Positions 1 to 9,351 of a DNA stretch of 64,000 bases are shown piece by piece (position 1 is the stretch's first letter; the number at the start of each line of letters is the position of its first letter). Location: assembly GCA_017452785.1 (NCBI GenBank), contig JAFTLT010000018.1, positions 1 through 64,000 on the forward strand. Direction: 5' to 3'. Position numbers and translations under genes: made by a program. Source of the DNA: Clostridia bacterium (GTDB lineage Bacteria; Bacillota; Clostridia; Oscillospirales; Acutalibacteraceae). Under the pieces are notes generated by a model. That model worked only from the letters and a program-made list of their open reading frames with translations. It was not told the DNA's origin and searched no databases.

Positions 1-2123
1 AGAGGAATCATTATCTCGGGCTTAACGTTCCAATCAGCATGAGCCTTCTGAACGTTGATAGCCGCGCGGATAACTGCGGTTGTCTGCATCTTAGCTATCT
101 CGGGATAGGTTACTGCAAGACGGCAACCTCTGTGACCCATCATGGGGTTGAACTCGTGGAGTGATGCGATGATGTTCTTGATTGTCTCAACGCTCTTACC
201 CTGAGCTTCTGCAAGAGCTGCGATGTCAGCTTCTTCTGTGGGTACGAACTCGTGGAGAGGAGGATCAAGGAAACGGATTGTAACGGGGTTGCCTTCAAGT
301 GCTTCATAAAGAGCTTCAAAGTCGCCCTGCTGCATGGGAAGAATCTTCTGGAGTGCTGCTTCTCTTTCTTCAACTGTATCTGAGCAGATCATCTCACGGA
401 AAGCTGCAATTCTGTCAGCCTCGAAGAACATATGCTCTGTACGGCAAAGACCGATACCTTCAGCGCCGAGTTCAACTGCCTTCTTAGCGTCAGCAGGTGT
501 ATCAGCGTTTGTTCTGACCTTAAGTGTTCTGTACTTGTCAGCCCAAGCCATGATGCGGCCGAATTCGCCTGCGATCTGAGCATCTACTGTGGGGATGATG
601 CCGTCATAGATGTTACCTGTTGAACCGTCAATTGAAATTTCTGAGCCTTCTGTGAAGGTCTTGCCTGCAAGAACGAACTTCTTGTTTTCTTCGTCCATAG
701 CAATTTCTGAGCAGCCTGATACACAGCATGTACCCATACCACGAGCAACAACAGCTGCGTGTGATGTCATACCGCCACGTACTGTGAGGATACCCTGAGA
801 AGCCTTCATACCTGTGATGTCTTCGGGTGATGTTTCAAGACGAACAAGGATAACCTTTTCGCCCTTAGCGTTCCAAGCTTCAGCATCTTCAGCTGTGAAT
901 ACTACCTTACCGCAAGCAGCACCCGGTGAAGCACCGAGACCCTTACCGATGGGAGTAGCAGCCTTAAGAGCCTTCTGGTCAAACTGAGGATGAAGAAGAG
1001 TGTCAAGGTTTCTGGGATCGATCATTGCAACTGCTTCTTCTTCTGTCTTCATGCCTTCGTCAACGAGGTCGCAAGCGATCTTGAGAGCTGCCTGAGCTGT
1101 TCTCTTACCGTTACGTGTCTGAAGCATGTAGAGCTTTTCGTTTTCAACTGTGAATTCCATATCCTGCATATCGTGATAGTGGTTCTCAAGAAGCTGACAA
1201 ACTTCTGTGAACTGCTTGAATGCAGCAGGGAATTTGTTAGCCATTTCAGCAATGGGCATGGGAGTTCTTACACCGGCAACAACGTCTTCACCCTGTGCGT
1301 TTGTAAGGAATTCACCCATAAGCTTCTTTTCGCCTGTTGCGGGGTCACGTGTGAAAGCAACACCTGTACCGCAATCGTCACCCATGTTACCGAAAGCCAT
1401 CATCTGAACGTTAACAGCGGTACCCCATGAGTAAGGAATATCGTTGTCACGACGGTAAACGTTTGCACGGGGGTTGTCCCATGAACGGAAAACAGCCTTA
1501 ACAGCGCCCATAAGCTGCTCTTTGGGATCTGTGGGGAAGTCTTCGCCGATCTTTGATTTATATTCAGCCTTGAACTGTTCTGCAAGTTCCTTAAGGTCGT
1601 CAGCTGTAAGCTCAACGTCCTGTGTAACGCCTCTGTCAGCCTTCATCTTATCGATGAGTTCTTCAAAGTACTTCTTACCAACTTCCATAACAACGTCTGA
1701 ATACATCTGAATGAATCTTCTGTAGCAGTCGTAAGCCCATCTTGCGTTGCCTGACTTCTTAGCCATAACTTCAACAACTTCTTCGTTAAGACCAAGGTTA
1801 AGAATTGTGTCCATCATACCGGGCATTGATGCACGGGCACCTGAACGAACAGATACAAGAAGGGGGTTTTCAAGGTCGCCGAACTTTTTGCCTGTGATTT
1901 CTTCCATCTTTGAGATGTTTTCCATAATCTCAGCAACGATTTCATCGTTGATCTTGCGACCATCTTCGTAATATTGTGTGCAGGCTTCTGTTGTGATTGT
2001 GAAGCCCTGAGGAACGGGGAGGCCGAGGTTTGTCATTTCAGCGAGGTTAGCGCCCTTACCGCCGAGAAGCTCTCTCATGCTGCCGTTACCTTCTTTGAAA
2101 AGGTATACCCATTTCTTGGACAT
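1..2123 (-). CDS. ppdK: Pyruvate, phosphate dikinase (3'-truncated by window edge)
   Basis: Interconverts pyruvate/ATP/Pi and PEP/AMP/PPi in the cytoplasm; in anaerobes it commonly serves PPi-dependent glycolysis. The frame runs without a stop from an ATG at 2123, preceded by GGAGGAGATTCC, to the window edge, giving about 707 codons of the usual 870-880. The N-terminal nucleotide-binding part is seen (GGKGANLAEM, then SVRSGARASMPGMMDT). The central phosphohistidine domain carries the signature GGMTSHAAVVARGMG near window position 740-790, whose His is the swivelling catalytic residue. The missing C-terminal part is the PEP/pyruvate barrel, entered here at the KPEIMIPL segment. It is monocistronic as far as visible, with its own promoter upstream. 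Identification is secure from the motif set; only the C-terminal end is unseen. Confidence 0.97.
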   Translation of the reverse strand, partial: MSKKWVYLFKEGNGSMRELLGGKGANLAEMTNLGLPVPQGFTITTEACTQYYEDGRKINDEIVAEIMENISKMEEITGKKFGDLENPLLVSVRSGARASMPGMMDTILNLGLNEEVVEVMAKKSGNARWAYDCYRRFIQMYSDVVMEVGKKYFEELIDKMKADRGVTQDVELTADDLKELAEQFKAEYKSKIGEDFPTDPKEQLMGAVKAVFRSWDNPRANVYRRDNDIPYSWGTAVNVQMMAFGNMGDDCGTGVAFTRDPATGEKKLMGEFLTNAQGEDVVAGVRTPMPIAEMANKFPAAFKQFTEVCQLLENHYHDMQDMEFTVENEKLYMLQTRNGKRTAQAALKIACDLVDEGMKTEEEAVAMIDPRNLDTLLHPQFDQKALKAATPIGKGLGASPGAACGKVVFTAEDAEAWNAKGEKVILVRLETSPEDITGMKASQGILTVRGGMTSHAAVVARGMGTCCVSGCSEIAMDEENKKFVLAGKTFTEGSEISIDGSTGNIYDGIIPTVDAQIAGEFGRIMAWADKYRTLKVRTNADTPADAKKAVELGAEGIGLCRTEHMFFEADRIAAFREMICSDTVEEREAALQKILPMQQGDFEALYEALEGNPVTIRFLDPPLHEFVPTEEADIAALAEAQGKSVETIKNIIASLHEFNPMMGHRGCRLAVTYPEIAKMQTTAVIRAAINVQKAHADWNVKPEIMIP

Positions 2124-2429
2124 TGGAATCTCCTCCTAGATAAACATAGATTTTTTCGGGAATTTGTTTGCTTATAGATATAATTCCCACTCCTACAGAT
2201 TTTACCAAATAAAGCAAAAAAAATCTATTGTTTTTTTACATATAGATTTATTAATTTATTTGTCATTTTTGTCAAATTTACATAGTGTTCCCTTGCATTT
2301 TTTCTTCGGCTTGAATATTGTGTTAAATTTTCAGTTTTTTTGTGGAAATTAAAGTCCATATATGTTAGAATGTTATAATGTAATAAAAGGTGTCCTCTTT
2401 TATATGTCTTTTTAAGAAAGGAAAACATT
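2124..2429. other. Gene-free divergent promoter region ppdK / lipoprotein
   Basis: About 300 bp of AT-rich DNA between two divergent genes. It holds the putative ppdK promoter on the minus strand and a plus-strand TATAAT-like -10 near 2371 ahead of the lipoprotein gene. I see no further coding or structured element. Confidence 0.5.
2248..2275 (-). promoter_or_regulatory. Putative ppdK promoter
   Basis: On the minus strand TTGACA (2270-2275) is followed after 16 bp by TAATAA (2248-2253), about 125 bp upstream of the ppdK ATG. Sequence match only. Confidence 0.45.
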
Positions 2430-3041
2430 ATGAAAAAACTTATATGCTTATGCATGGTTTCTCTGACTTTACTGGCGTGCCTTACAGCCTGTGGCAGCAC
2501 AGAAAGCGAAGAAGCAACCACATCAGATATAAAGGTTATCGACTTTGACACCACAAGAGCCGAAGAACCTACCACAAAAATAAGACAAAAGAAAAATTAC
2601 AAAATCACTATTCCTTCAGATATTATCTCTGTTGACTATGACGGTGATATTCAGTCCTATGCCGATACCTACGGCTATGAAATTGTCTCACAGGAAAACG
2701 GCAATGTCACCTTCAAAATGAAAGGAAAAGAATATTCCATGCTCCTTTCAAGAGTGGGCATGAAAACCATAAGAGAGCTCGGCAGCATAGTTGACTCAGG
2801 CCATTTCCCCTATGTTAAGGAAATAGGTGACTATTCCAAGGATTTCAGCTACATTCTTATGCTCGTCAGCGGCAAAAAATATAAAAAAGCTGAAGATAAA
2901 GATATTTTTATGACTCTTGTTTCTCAATGCGGACTCTATTATCAGTGTCACGCAAATCCCGACTCTCCCAAGTGTGAGGTTGTCATTGCTGACAGCAAAA
3001 GCGGAGAGGTTCTTGCAAGAGAAACCTATACCAGACAGTAA
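2430..3041 (+). CDS. Small lipoprotein of an ABC/FtsX export system
   Basis: 203-residue lipoprotein of unrecognised family. Residues 1-21 are a type II signal peptide (MKK, hydrophobic stretch, lipobox LTAC with Cys at about 21), followed by an acidic, Thr/Glu-rich linker (STESEEATTSD). The rest is a soluble domain of about 150 residues with no motif I recognise. An RBS (AGAAAGGAAA) precedes the ATG. It stops 22 bp before the ABC ATPase gene, which begins the transporter operon, so it probably works with that transporter on the outer face of the membrane; that role is inferred from position only. Confidence 0.8.
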   Translation: MKKLICLCMVSLTLLACLTACGSTESEEATTSDIKVIDFDTTRAEEPTTKIRQKKNYKITIPSDIISVDYDGDIQSYADTYGYEIVSQENGNVTFKMKGKEYSMLLSRVGMKTIRELGSIVDSGHFPYVKEIGDYSKDFSYILMLVSGKKYKKAEDKDIFMTLVSQCGLYYQCHANPDSPKCEVVIADSKSGEVLARETYTRQ

Positions 3042-3063
3042 GGAAAGGCTATCGGTGATATAA

Positions 3064-3765
3064 ATGAGTTTTATTGAATTTGACCGTGTTTACAGAAGAT
3101 ATCAGGCAGGCGAGGTTTCTATCGCTGCCGTTGACGGTGTGTCCTTCAAGGTTGAAAAGGGTGAATTCTGTCTTATCGTCGGCACCAGCGGTGCAGGTAA
3201 ATCAACTGTGCTCAATATACTCGGCGGTATGGACAGCTGCGACGACGGCAGTGTACGAGTGGCAGGCAAACCTATCAACAACCTTAGCAAAGAAGAGCTG
3301 GTTGATTACAGAAGATATGATGTTGGCTTTATCTTCCAGTTTTATAATCTTGTGCCTAACCTTACGGCACTCGAAAATGTCGAGCTTGCCACACAGATGT
3401 GCAAAAAGCCCATAAGCGCAAAAAAAATTCTTGCAAGGGTGGGACTTAAAGACAGAATGGATAACTTCCCCTCACAGCTTTCGGGCGGTGAGCAGCAGAG
3501 AGTTTCCATTGCAAGAGCTCTGGCAAAAAATCCTAAGATTCTGCTTTGCGACGAGCCTACGGGTGCTCTTGATTACCGCACCAGCAAGCAGATATTGAGT
3601 CTTCTTCATAAGACCTGCCGTGACACAGGCACAACCGTTGTTGTCATCACCCATAACCAGGCTCTCTCTGCAATGGCAGACAGAATTATCACCATGCGTT
3701 CAGGCAAAGTAGTTCAAATTGCAGTCAATGACAATCCCATCCCCGTTGAAAGGCTGGAGTGGTAA
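3064..3765 (+). CDS. ABC transporter ATP-binding protein (MacB/LolD type)
   Basis: 233-residue cytoplasmic ATPase that powers the FtsX-type permease encoded directly downstream. Walker A is GTSGAGKST (about residue 40), the Q-loop lies in [19 protein letters not shown], the ABC signature is [16 protein letters not shown], Walker B with catalytic Glu is [11 protein letters not shown], and the H-loop is VVVITHNQ. The FQFYNLVP and DEPTGALD forms are typical of the MacB/LolD/SalX group that pairs with FtsX-domain permeases acting mechanically on the cell surface or exporting peptides and lipids. Its TAA overlaps the next gene's ATG (TAATG), so the two are translationally coupled. Confidence 0.93.
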   Translation: MSFIEFDRVYRRYQAGEVSIAAVDGVSFKVEKGEFCLIVGTSGAGKSTVLNILGGMDSCDDGSVRVAGKPINNLSKEELVDYRRYDVGFIFQFYNLVPNLTALENVELATQMCKKPISAKKILARVGLKDRMDNFPSQLSGGEQQRVSIARALAKNPKILLCDEPTGALDYRTSKQILSLLHKTCRDTGTTVVVITHNQALSAMADRIITMRSGKVVQIAVNDNPIPVERLEW

Positions 3766-6700
3766 TGAAAAAAACAAAGATAAACAAAGTGCTTATAACC
3801 GATGCTCTGCGTACGGTTGAAAAAACCCAGTCACGCTTTATCTCAATTATTGCAATTGTTGCCCTGGGCATCAGCTTTTTCGCCGGCATGAATGCAACAG
3901 CACCGGATATGTATGAAACTGCACAGCAATATATTGCCGACACAAATGCTTCCGATATACAGATTATTTCAACAGCAGGTCTCACAGACGACGATGTTGC
4001 GGTAATAAAATCAATCAGTGGTGTTGAAAATGCTGTTGGCGAAAAGTTCGTTGACGGTGTGGTTAAGGTTGACGGCAACCCCGTTAATGACACCGATGGC
4101 TCAGAAATGACCGTTCGTGCTTTACCTATTGACCTTGATAAGCTGGCAAGCACCTCAGCAGGTGCGGCGGACACGAGCTTTATGAACCGCCCTCAGCTTG
4201 TTGAAGGCTCATGGCCGACATCGGCAAATCAGTGTCTTGTTGACAGCAGCACCCTTTCAACTCCCGATGAATTCAAAATCGGCTCTGTCATCACCATAGA
4301 GGGTGAAAACAAAGACCTGACTGAGTCTCTTCAAAATCAGCAATTCACCGTTGTGGGCATTATCCGCACTCCTCTTTATATTTCTTATGAACGAGGAAAC
4401 ACTACTATCGGCACAGGTAAATTAGGTACTTTCATATATATTCCCTCAGACAACTTCCTTGACGATTACTATTCTGCAATGTACATCAGACTTCAGGGCA
4501 GTGACAGCTATGACCCCTATTCAAAGGAATACGATGAATTTGTTGAGCAGTATGTTTCATATATTGACTCCATTTCTCAGGAAATGCTTCAAAACAGAAT
4601 AACAACTCTCAGACTCGATTACACTGCCAAGGTTGCAGAGAGTGAGATTGAGTACGCAAAAGCAAAGGCTGATGTGGAAATTCAGCTCGCTGCCGCCGAG
4701 GAGCAGATGAGAGAAATTCTGGATATGGCTGAAAACGGTCAGCAAAAGCTCCTTGAATATAAGCAGCAGTATAACGACGCTGCCACCGAAGCAGCAAACG
4801 CTATAGATTCGGGCAAGCTTGAACATTCAACACAGTATGCTCAGTGGGAAGCAAAACGAAACGAATATAATCAGACTATGGCAACTCTCAAGCAATATGA
4901 GAATGCCGAGCAGGAATATAACAACGCCACAACGGAATATAATGTGGCAAAAATGCAGGTTGACTCAATGGCTTCCACCGTTGACTATCTCAGCGATCTG
5001 GTTGTTGCAACACGTTCAGCCGTTGACAATTTCAACAGCACTCAGGACAGCGGTATAAACGGTATGATTGACCGTCTGCAGCAATCGGGACTTGTGGGTG
5101 AAGAGGTCGATCAGGTTATCAACACCATTCAGACTGCAACTGCCGTCGGCACTGCAAAGGAAATGGCTGCATATATGGAGCCTCAGCTTCAGCAGCTTGA
5201 GGTCAAGCTGGCTTCAGCCAAACAGGACCTTGCCAATGCACAGACAACCCTTGCACAAAAGAAGGTTGAGCTTGATCAGGCAGGTCAGATGGTTCAGCAG
5301 TTAAAGCAGGTTGAGGCACAGATGGAAACTGCCAAGGCACAGCTTGACGAAGCTGAAAAGCAGCTTACAGATGCCGGCTATGATATTCAGTTCAGCGAGC
5401 TTGAAGTTCTCTCAAAGCTCAGCGATATGAAAAATCAGATCACTGCCTATGAAACAGCCTATGCTATGGCAAAGGAAAAGGCAGGCACAATTGAAGCTGA
5501 ATTTGAAAAAGCAAAGCACGAGGCTGAATCACAGCTCGAAAGTGCAAGATTACAGCTTGAGGATGCAAAGCAGTTCCTTTTAAATCTTGATGATGCAAAA
5601 TGGATGGTTTCTGACAGAAAAGGCTCACTTCTTGGCTTTGACGCTTATGGTCAGACAGCAAAAAGAACAGCTGCTCTTTCAAAGATTTTCCCGTGGTTCT
5701 TCTTCCTTGTTGCAGCTCTTGTCTGCCTTAACACAATGACAAGAATGGTTGAAGAGGACAGAACAAGATTGGGCACCTTCAAAGCTCTCGGTCTGACAGA
5801 CGTGGAAATAATATCAAAATATCTCATATATGCCTTCCTGGCTTCGGTTATAGGCAGTGTTGCAGGCTCCTTCTTAGGCTTTGCATTCTTCCCGTCGGCA
5901 ATAACTACGGCGTACACCATATTGTTTGATATGCCGTCAGTAATTATCCGCTACCGTATGGGCTATGCTTTGCCGGGCATTGTCATTTCAATTGCATCAA
6001 CTGTTTTTGCCACCTACTACACCTGCTATAAGAGTCTTGCAGTTGTGCCCGCAACCCTGATGAAATCAAAGGCACCAAAAGGCGGCAAAAAGATACTTCT
6101 TGAAAATGTTCCTGCAATCTGGAATAAGCTCAGCTTTACATGGAAGGTTACAATGCGAAACGTTTTCAGAAACATGAAGCGTTTTGTTATGGCAACCTTG
6201 GGTGTTGCAGGCTGCACGGCTATGCTTGTTGCCGCCTTCGGCATCAATGACTCAATCAACGCCACTCTCGATAATCAGTTCAACAATGATGACCGCATAT
6301 GGAGCTATGATATGCAGGTGGTTCTCAACGGCTCATATGACACCACCACCGAAAAATGCGAGGCCTATGACGTTGTCAGCGGTAACGCACTTATCGGCAC
6401 TGCCACTCTCAGCTATATGAAGGTCTTCGACACCACCTCACCCGATGCTGAGGAGGATATGGAAACTTATCTGCTTGTGCCTGAGGACTCTGCCGCATTA
6501 GGCAGCTATATCAATCTGCACGAGAGAGGCAAAGACACAAAGCACCTGCTTTCAGACAGCGGCGCAATCATAACTGAAAAGCTCTCAAGCAAGCTGAACG
6601 TTAAGCCCGGTGAATATCTCACCCTTAAGGTTGACGATAAAAACAGTGTGCAAATACCTGTTGCCGCAGTAACGGAAAACTATGCCTTCCATTACATCTA

Positions 6701-7298
6701 TCTTTCAAAAAATCTCTATTCCTCAATTTTCGGCGCAAATCCGAAATACAATTACATCACAGCAAACTTAGCTGTTGACAACATATCCGACGAGCAGAAG
6801 GTTGCTCTTGCAAAAGAGTTTATGAATGAATACGAAATAAGCGCAGTTGCCTTCACAGATCAGATTAAAGGCTCTTTCATCAATATCCTTGATGCTATCA
6901 GCTATATAGTTATCATTCTTATTGTCTGTGCAGGTCTGCTTGCATTTATCGTGCTTTATAACCTTTCTATCATAAATATCACCGAACGAATAAAAGAAAT
7001 TGCAACCCTTAAGGTTCTCGGCTTTGATGACGGTGAGGTTTCAGCCTATATTTTCCGTGAAAATATCATCCTCACCATTATAGGTGTTTTAGAGGGCTTG
7101 TTAGTGGGCTTCCTGCTGCATAAATGGGTTATCGTTCTTGCCGAGGTTGATATTATCATGTTCGGCAGAGAAATCGAGTTCCCCAGCTATATTTACGCTA
7201 TAGCTCTTGCCTTCGCCTTCTCAATGTTTGTTAACGTTGTGCTTCACAAAAAGCTCAAAAAGGTTGATATGGTAGAATCTCTTAAATCAATAGAATAA
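3765..7298 (+). CDS. Large FtsX-domain ABC permease with extracellular coiled coil
   Basis: 1177-residue permease partner of the preceding ATPase. The ATG at 3765 is chosen because it overlaps the upstream stop; a GTG two codons earlier is possible. Visible order: TM helix at about 28-48, an extracytoplasmic domain to about 280, a long Glu/Gln/Ala-rich coiled coil at about 285-615 (repeated KAQLDEAEKQL-type heptads), a first FtsX unit with three TM helices at about 650-790, a TM near 810, a second extracellular domain, and a C-terminal FtsX unit with three TM helices at about 1050-1175. This two-FtsX fused layout is common in Firmicutes transporters for peptide efflux or cell-envelope remodelling. 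The substrate is unknown. Confidence 0.9.
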   Translation: MKKTKINKVLITDALRTVEKTQSRFISIIAIVALGISFFAGMNATAPDMYETAQQYIADTNASDIQIISTAGLTDDDVAVIKSISGVENAVGEKFVDGVVKVDGNPVNDTDGSEMTVRALPIDLDKLASTSAGAADTSFMNRPQLVEGSWPTSANQCLVDSSTLSTPDEFKIGSVITIEGENKDLTESLQNQQFTVVGIIRTPLYISYERGNTTIGTGKLGTFIYIPSDNFLDDYYSAMYIRLQGSDSYDPYSKEYDEFVEQYVSYIDSISQEMLQNRITTLRLDYTAKVAESEIEYAKAKADVEIQLAAAEEQMREILDMAENGQQKLLEYKQQYNDAATEAANAIDSGKLEHSTQYAQWEAKRNEYNQTMATLKQYENAEQEYNNATTEYNVAKMQVDSMASTVDYLSDLVVATRSAVDNFNSTQDSGINGMIDRLQQSGLVGEEVDQVINTIQTATAVGTAKEMAAYMEPQLQQLEVKLASAKQDLANAQTTLAQKKVELDQAGQMVQQLKQVEAQMETAKAQLDEAEKQLTDAGYDIQFSELEVLSKLSDMKNQITAYETAYAMAKEKAGTIEAEFEKAKHEAESQLESARLQLEDAKQFLLNLDDAKWMVSDRKGSLLGFDAYGQTAKRTAALSKIFPWFFFLVAALVCLNTMTRMVEEDRTRLGTFKALGLTDVEIISKYLIYAFLASVIGSVAGSFLGFAFFPSAITTAYTILFDMPSVIIRYRMGYALPGIVISIASTVFATYYTCYKSLAVVPATLMKSKAPKGGKKILLENVPAIWNKLSFTWKVTMRNVFRNMKRFVMATLGVAGCTAMLVAAFGINDSINATLDNQFNNDDRIWSYDMQVVLNGSYDTTTEKCEAYDVVSGNALIGTATLSYMKVFDTTSPDAEEDMETYLLVPEDSAALGSYINLHERGKDTKHLLSDSGAIITEKLSSKLNVKPGEYLTLKVDDKNSVQIPVAAVTENYAFHYIYLSKNLYSSIFGANPKYNYITANLAVDNISDEQKVALAKEFMNEYEISAVAFTDQIKGSFINILDAISYIVIILIVCAGLLAFIVLYNLSIINITERIKEIATLKVLGFDDGEVSAYIFRENIILTIIGVLEGLLVGFLLHKWVIVLAEVDIIMFGREIEFPSYIYAIALAFAFSMFVNVVLHKKLKKVDMVESLKSIE

Positions 7299-7338
7299 AT
7301 CCGGCAACCCACGGATTAGTAAAAAAGGTCGTGAATTT

Positions 7339-8187
7339 ATGTCACTTGTAAACATGAAAGCTCTGCTGCTTGATGCACAGAAGGGCGGCTATGCCGTCGG
7401 CTCATTTTCCATTGCAAACATGGAAATGATTTTAGGTGTTATCAAGGCTGCAGAGGAAACAAAATCACCCATAATATTACAGATTGCAGAGGTCAGACTC
7501 AACCACTCCCCTCTTCACATCATAGGCCCTGCCATGATAGGTGCGGCAAAAAAAGCCAAGGTACCCGTAGCAGTGCATCTTGACCACGGCACAACCTTAG
7601 AATGCATAAAAGAAGCGCTGGAGCTCGGTTTTACATCTGTTATGTTTGACGGCTCACATCTTCCCATAGAGGAAAACATTGCCATGACAAAAAAGGTTAT
7701 GGCAATGGCAAAGCCCTACGGAGCAGCTGTTGAAGCTGAAATCGGCTGTGTCGGCGGCAGTGAAGACGGCAGCAAGGATATTGCAATGCGCTGCACCTCA
7801 CCTGAGCAGGCTAAACACTTCTATGCCGAAACAAATGTGGATGCCCTTGCAATAGCAATAGGCAATGCCCACGGCTTCTATAAAGAGGCTCCTGAGCTTC
7901 GTTTTGACATCCTTGAAAATGTCAGAGACACTGTCAGCGTTCCCCTTGTGCTTCACGGTGGAACAGGCATAGAGCCCGAAGATTTCATCCGTTGCCACCA
8001 AAGCGGTATAAAGAAAATTAATATTGCAACGGCAACCTTTGCCAGTGTTGAAAAGCAGGTGCGTGGTGACTATGCCGAAAACAAAATCGGCGGCTACTAT
8101 GACCTGCACCGGAGCGAAATTGAGGGTGCGTACCAAAACGCAAAAGCACACATGGAAATATTTTATTCAGTCGGCAAAGCGGAATAA
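7339..8187 (+). CDS. Class II aldolase (fructose-bisphosphate / IolJ-like)
   Basis: 282-residue zinc-dependent class II aldolase. Metal and catalytic motifs are visible: HLDHG near residue 80 (Asp and His ligands), MFDGSHLPIEEN, EAEIGCVGG (Glu), AIAIGNAHG (His) and LVLHGGTGIEPEDF (His, phosphate loop). Length matches the family. The next gene is a 5-dehydro-2-deoxygluconokinase, whose product (6-phospho-5-dehydro-2-deoxygluconate) is the substrate of the aldolase IolJ, so an IolJ role is attractive; a plain fructose-1,6-bisphosphate or tagatose-bisphosphate aldolase cannot be excluded from sequence. It follows the ABC permease by 40 bp without an obvious terminator. Confidence 0.85.
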   Translation: MSLVNMKALLLDAQKGGYAVGSFSIANMEMILGVIKAAEETKSPIILQIAEVRLNHSPLHIIGPAMIGAAKKAKVPVAVHLDHGTTLECIKEALELGFTSVMFDGSHLPIEENIAMTKKVMAMAKPYGAAVEAEIGCVGGSEDGSKDIAMRCTSPEQAKHFYAETNVDALAIAIGNAHGFYKEAPELRFDILENVRDTVSVPLVLHGGTGIEPEDFIRCHQSGIKKINIATATFASVEKQVRGDYAENKIGGYYDLHRSEIEGAYQNAKAHMEIFYSVGKAE

Positions 8188-8254
8188 TCAACGCCTTTTT
8201 GATTCTTTTTGGGCGGCAGCAAAAAGAATGCCCGTCCGGCGAGGACATAAAAGA

Positions 8255-8310
8255 ATTAATTGAAGCTTCGTTTCATGAATTGCCTACGGCATGAATTGAC
8301 CTTCGGTCAT
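8255..8310. repeat. Tandem mini-hairpin array, 3 units (ATGAATT-spaced)
   Basis: Three short inverted repeats (GAAGCTTCGTTTC, GCCTACGGC, GACCTTCGGTC) are separated by an invariant ATGAATT. The same design recurs at 9753-9845. It lies between the aldolase and kinase genes. Just upstream (about 8200-8229) is another hairpin, ATTCTTTTT..AAAAAGAAT. Confidence 0.75.
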
Positions 8311-8334
8311 TAAATATAGAAAGGAAAATCTTTT

Positions 8335-9351
8335 ATGAAATATGTAGAATTTGACCAAAGCAAACCCCTTGACGTTATCCCCATCGGCAGAGTTGCCATC
8401 GACTTCAACCCCACTGACATGAACCGTCCCCTGAGCGAAAGCTGCAACTTCAACAAATATGTTGGCGGCTCACCTGCAAATATTGCAGTCGGTCTTGCAA
8501 GACTCGGCAAGAAGGTTGGCTTCATCGGCAAGGTTTCAGACGACCAGCACGGCGACTTTGTTGTTGACTACTTCAAGAAGGACGGCATTGACACATCGAA
8601 TATTTTCAGAGCCAAGAACGGCGAGAAAATCGGCCTTACCTTCACAGAAATCAAGAGCCCCACAGAAAGCAGCATTCTTATGTACAGAGACTGCATTGCT
8701 GACCTTATGCTCGAGCCCGAAGAAGTCAGCGAAGAATACATAGCATCAGCCAAGGCTATTGTTATTTCAGGCACAGCTCTTTCAATGAGTCCCTCAAGAG
8801 ACGCGGCTCTCAAGGCTATGATGCTTGCTAAGAAAAACAATGTTGTTGTTATCTTCGACATCGACTACAGACCCTACACATGGAAAAACAAGGACGAAAT
8901 TTCCGTTTATTATCAGATGGTTGCCCGTAACGCAGATATCATCCTCGGCTCAAGAGAAGAATATGACCTGACAGAAGCTATCACAGGTGTTTGCAAAACT
9001 GACGAAGAAAGCGCAAAGCTCTGGCATTCCTACGGTGCTAAGATAGTTATCATCAAGCACGGCAAAGACGGCTCAACAGCCTACACCAACGACGGCAAGA
9101 GCTATTCAATCAAGCCATTCCCCGTTAAGGCAATGAAAGGCTTCGGCGGCGGTGACGGCTATGCAAGTGCATTCATCCGCTGTCTTCTTGAAGGTTGGGA
9201 AATGATTGATGCTCTTGAGTTCGGTACGGCTTCAGCTTCCATGCTCATTTCAGCTCATTCATGCTCAGCGGCTATGCCCAGTGTTGAAGCTATTGAAGAA
9301 TTCATCAAAGAAGAAAAGGCTATTTACGGCGAAATGGTAGCCAGAGCATAA
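8335..9351 (+). CDS. iolC: 5-dehydro-2-deoxygluconokinase (PfkB family)
   Basis: 338-residue PfkB-type sugar kinase. The N-terminal pattern DVIPIGRVAIDFNP followed by NKYVGGSPANIAVGLARLG is characteristic of IolC, which phosphorylates 5-dehydro-2-deoxy-D-gluconate in myo-inositol breakdown. The C-terminal PfkB signature with catalytic Asp is GFGGGDGYASAF (the usual GAGD motif appears as GGGD). An RBS AGAAAGGAAA precedes the ATG. It follows the aldolase across a 147-bp repeat-bearing spacer. No other iol genes (iolB, D, E, G) are in the window, so the pathway would have to be completed elsewhere or the pair has another job. Confidence 0.88.
   Translation: MKYVEFDQSKPLDVIPIGRVAIDFNPTDMNRPLSESCNFNKYVGGSPANIAVGLARLGKKVGFIGKVSDDQHGDFVVDYFKKDGIDTSNIFRAKNGEKIGLTFTEIKSPTESSILMYRDCIADLMLEPEEVSEEYIASAKAIVISGTALSMSPSRDAALKAMMLAKKNNVVVIFDIDYRPYTWKNKDEISVYYQMVARNADIILGSREEYDLTEAITGVCKTDEESAKLWHSYGAKIVIIKHGKDGSTAYTNDGKSYSIKPFPVKAMKGFGGGDGYASAFIRCLLEGWEMIDALEFGTASASMLISAHSCSAAMPSVEAIEEFIKEEKAIYGEMVARA

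Noticed and set aside
990-1430. Plus-strand reading frame of 146 codons opposite ppdK
   Set aside because: Antisense shadow of a well-conserved ppdK frame; Cys/Val-rich translation with no RBS or family features.
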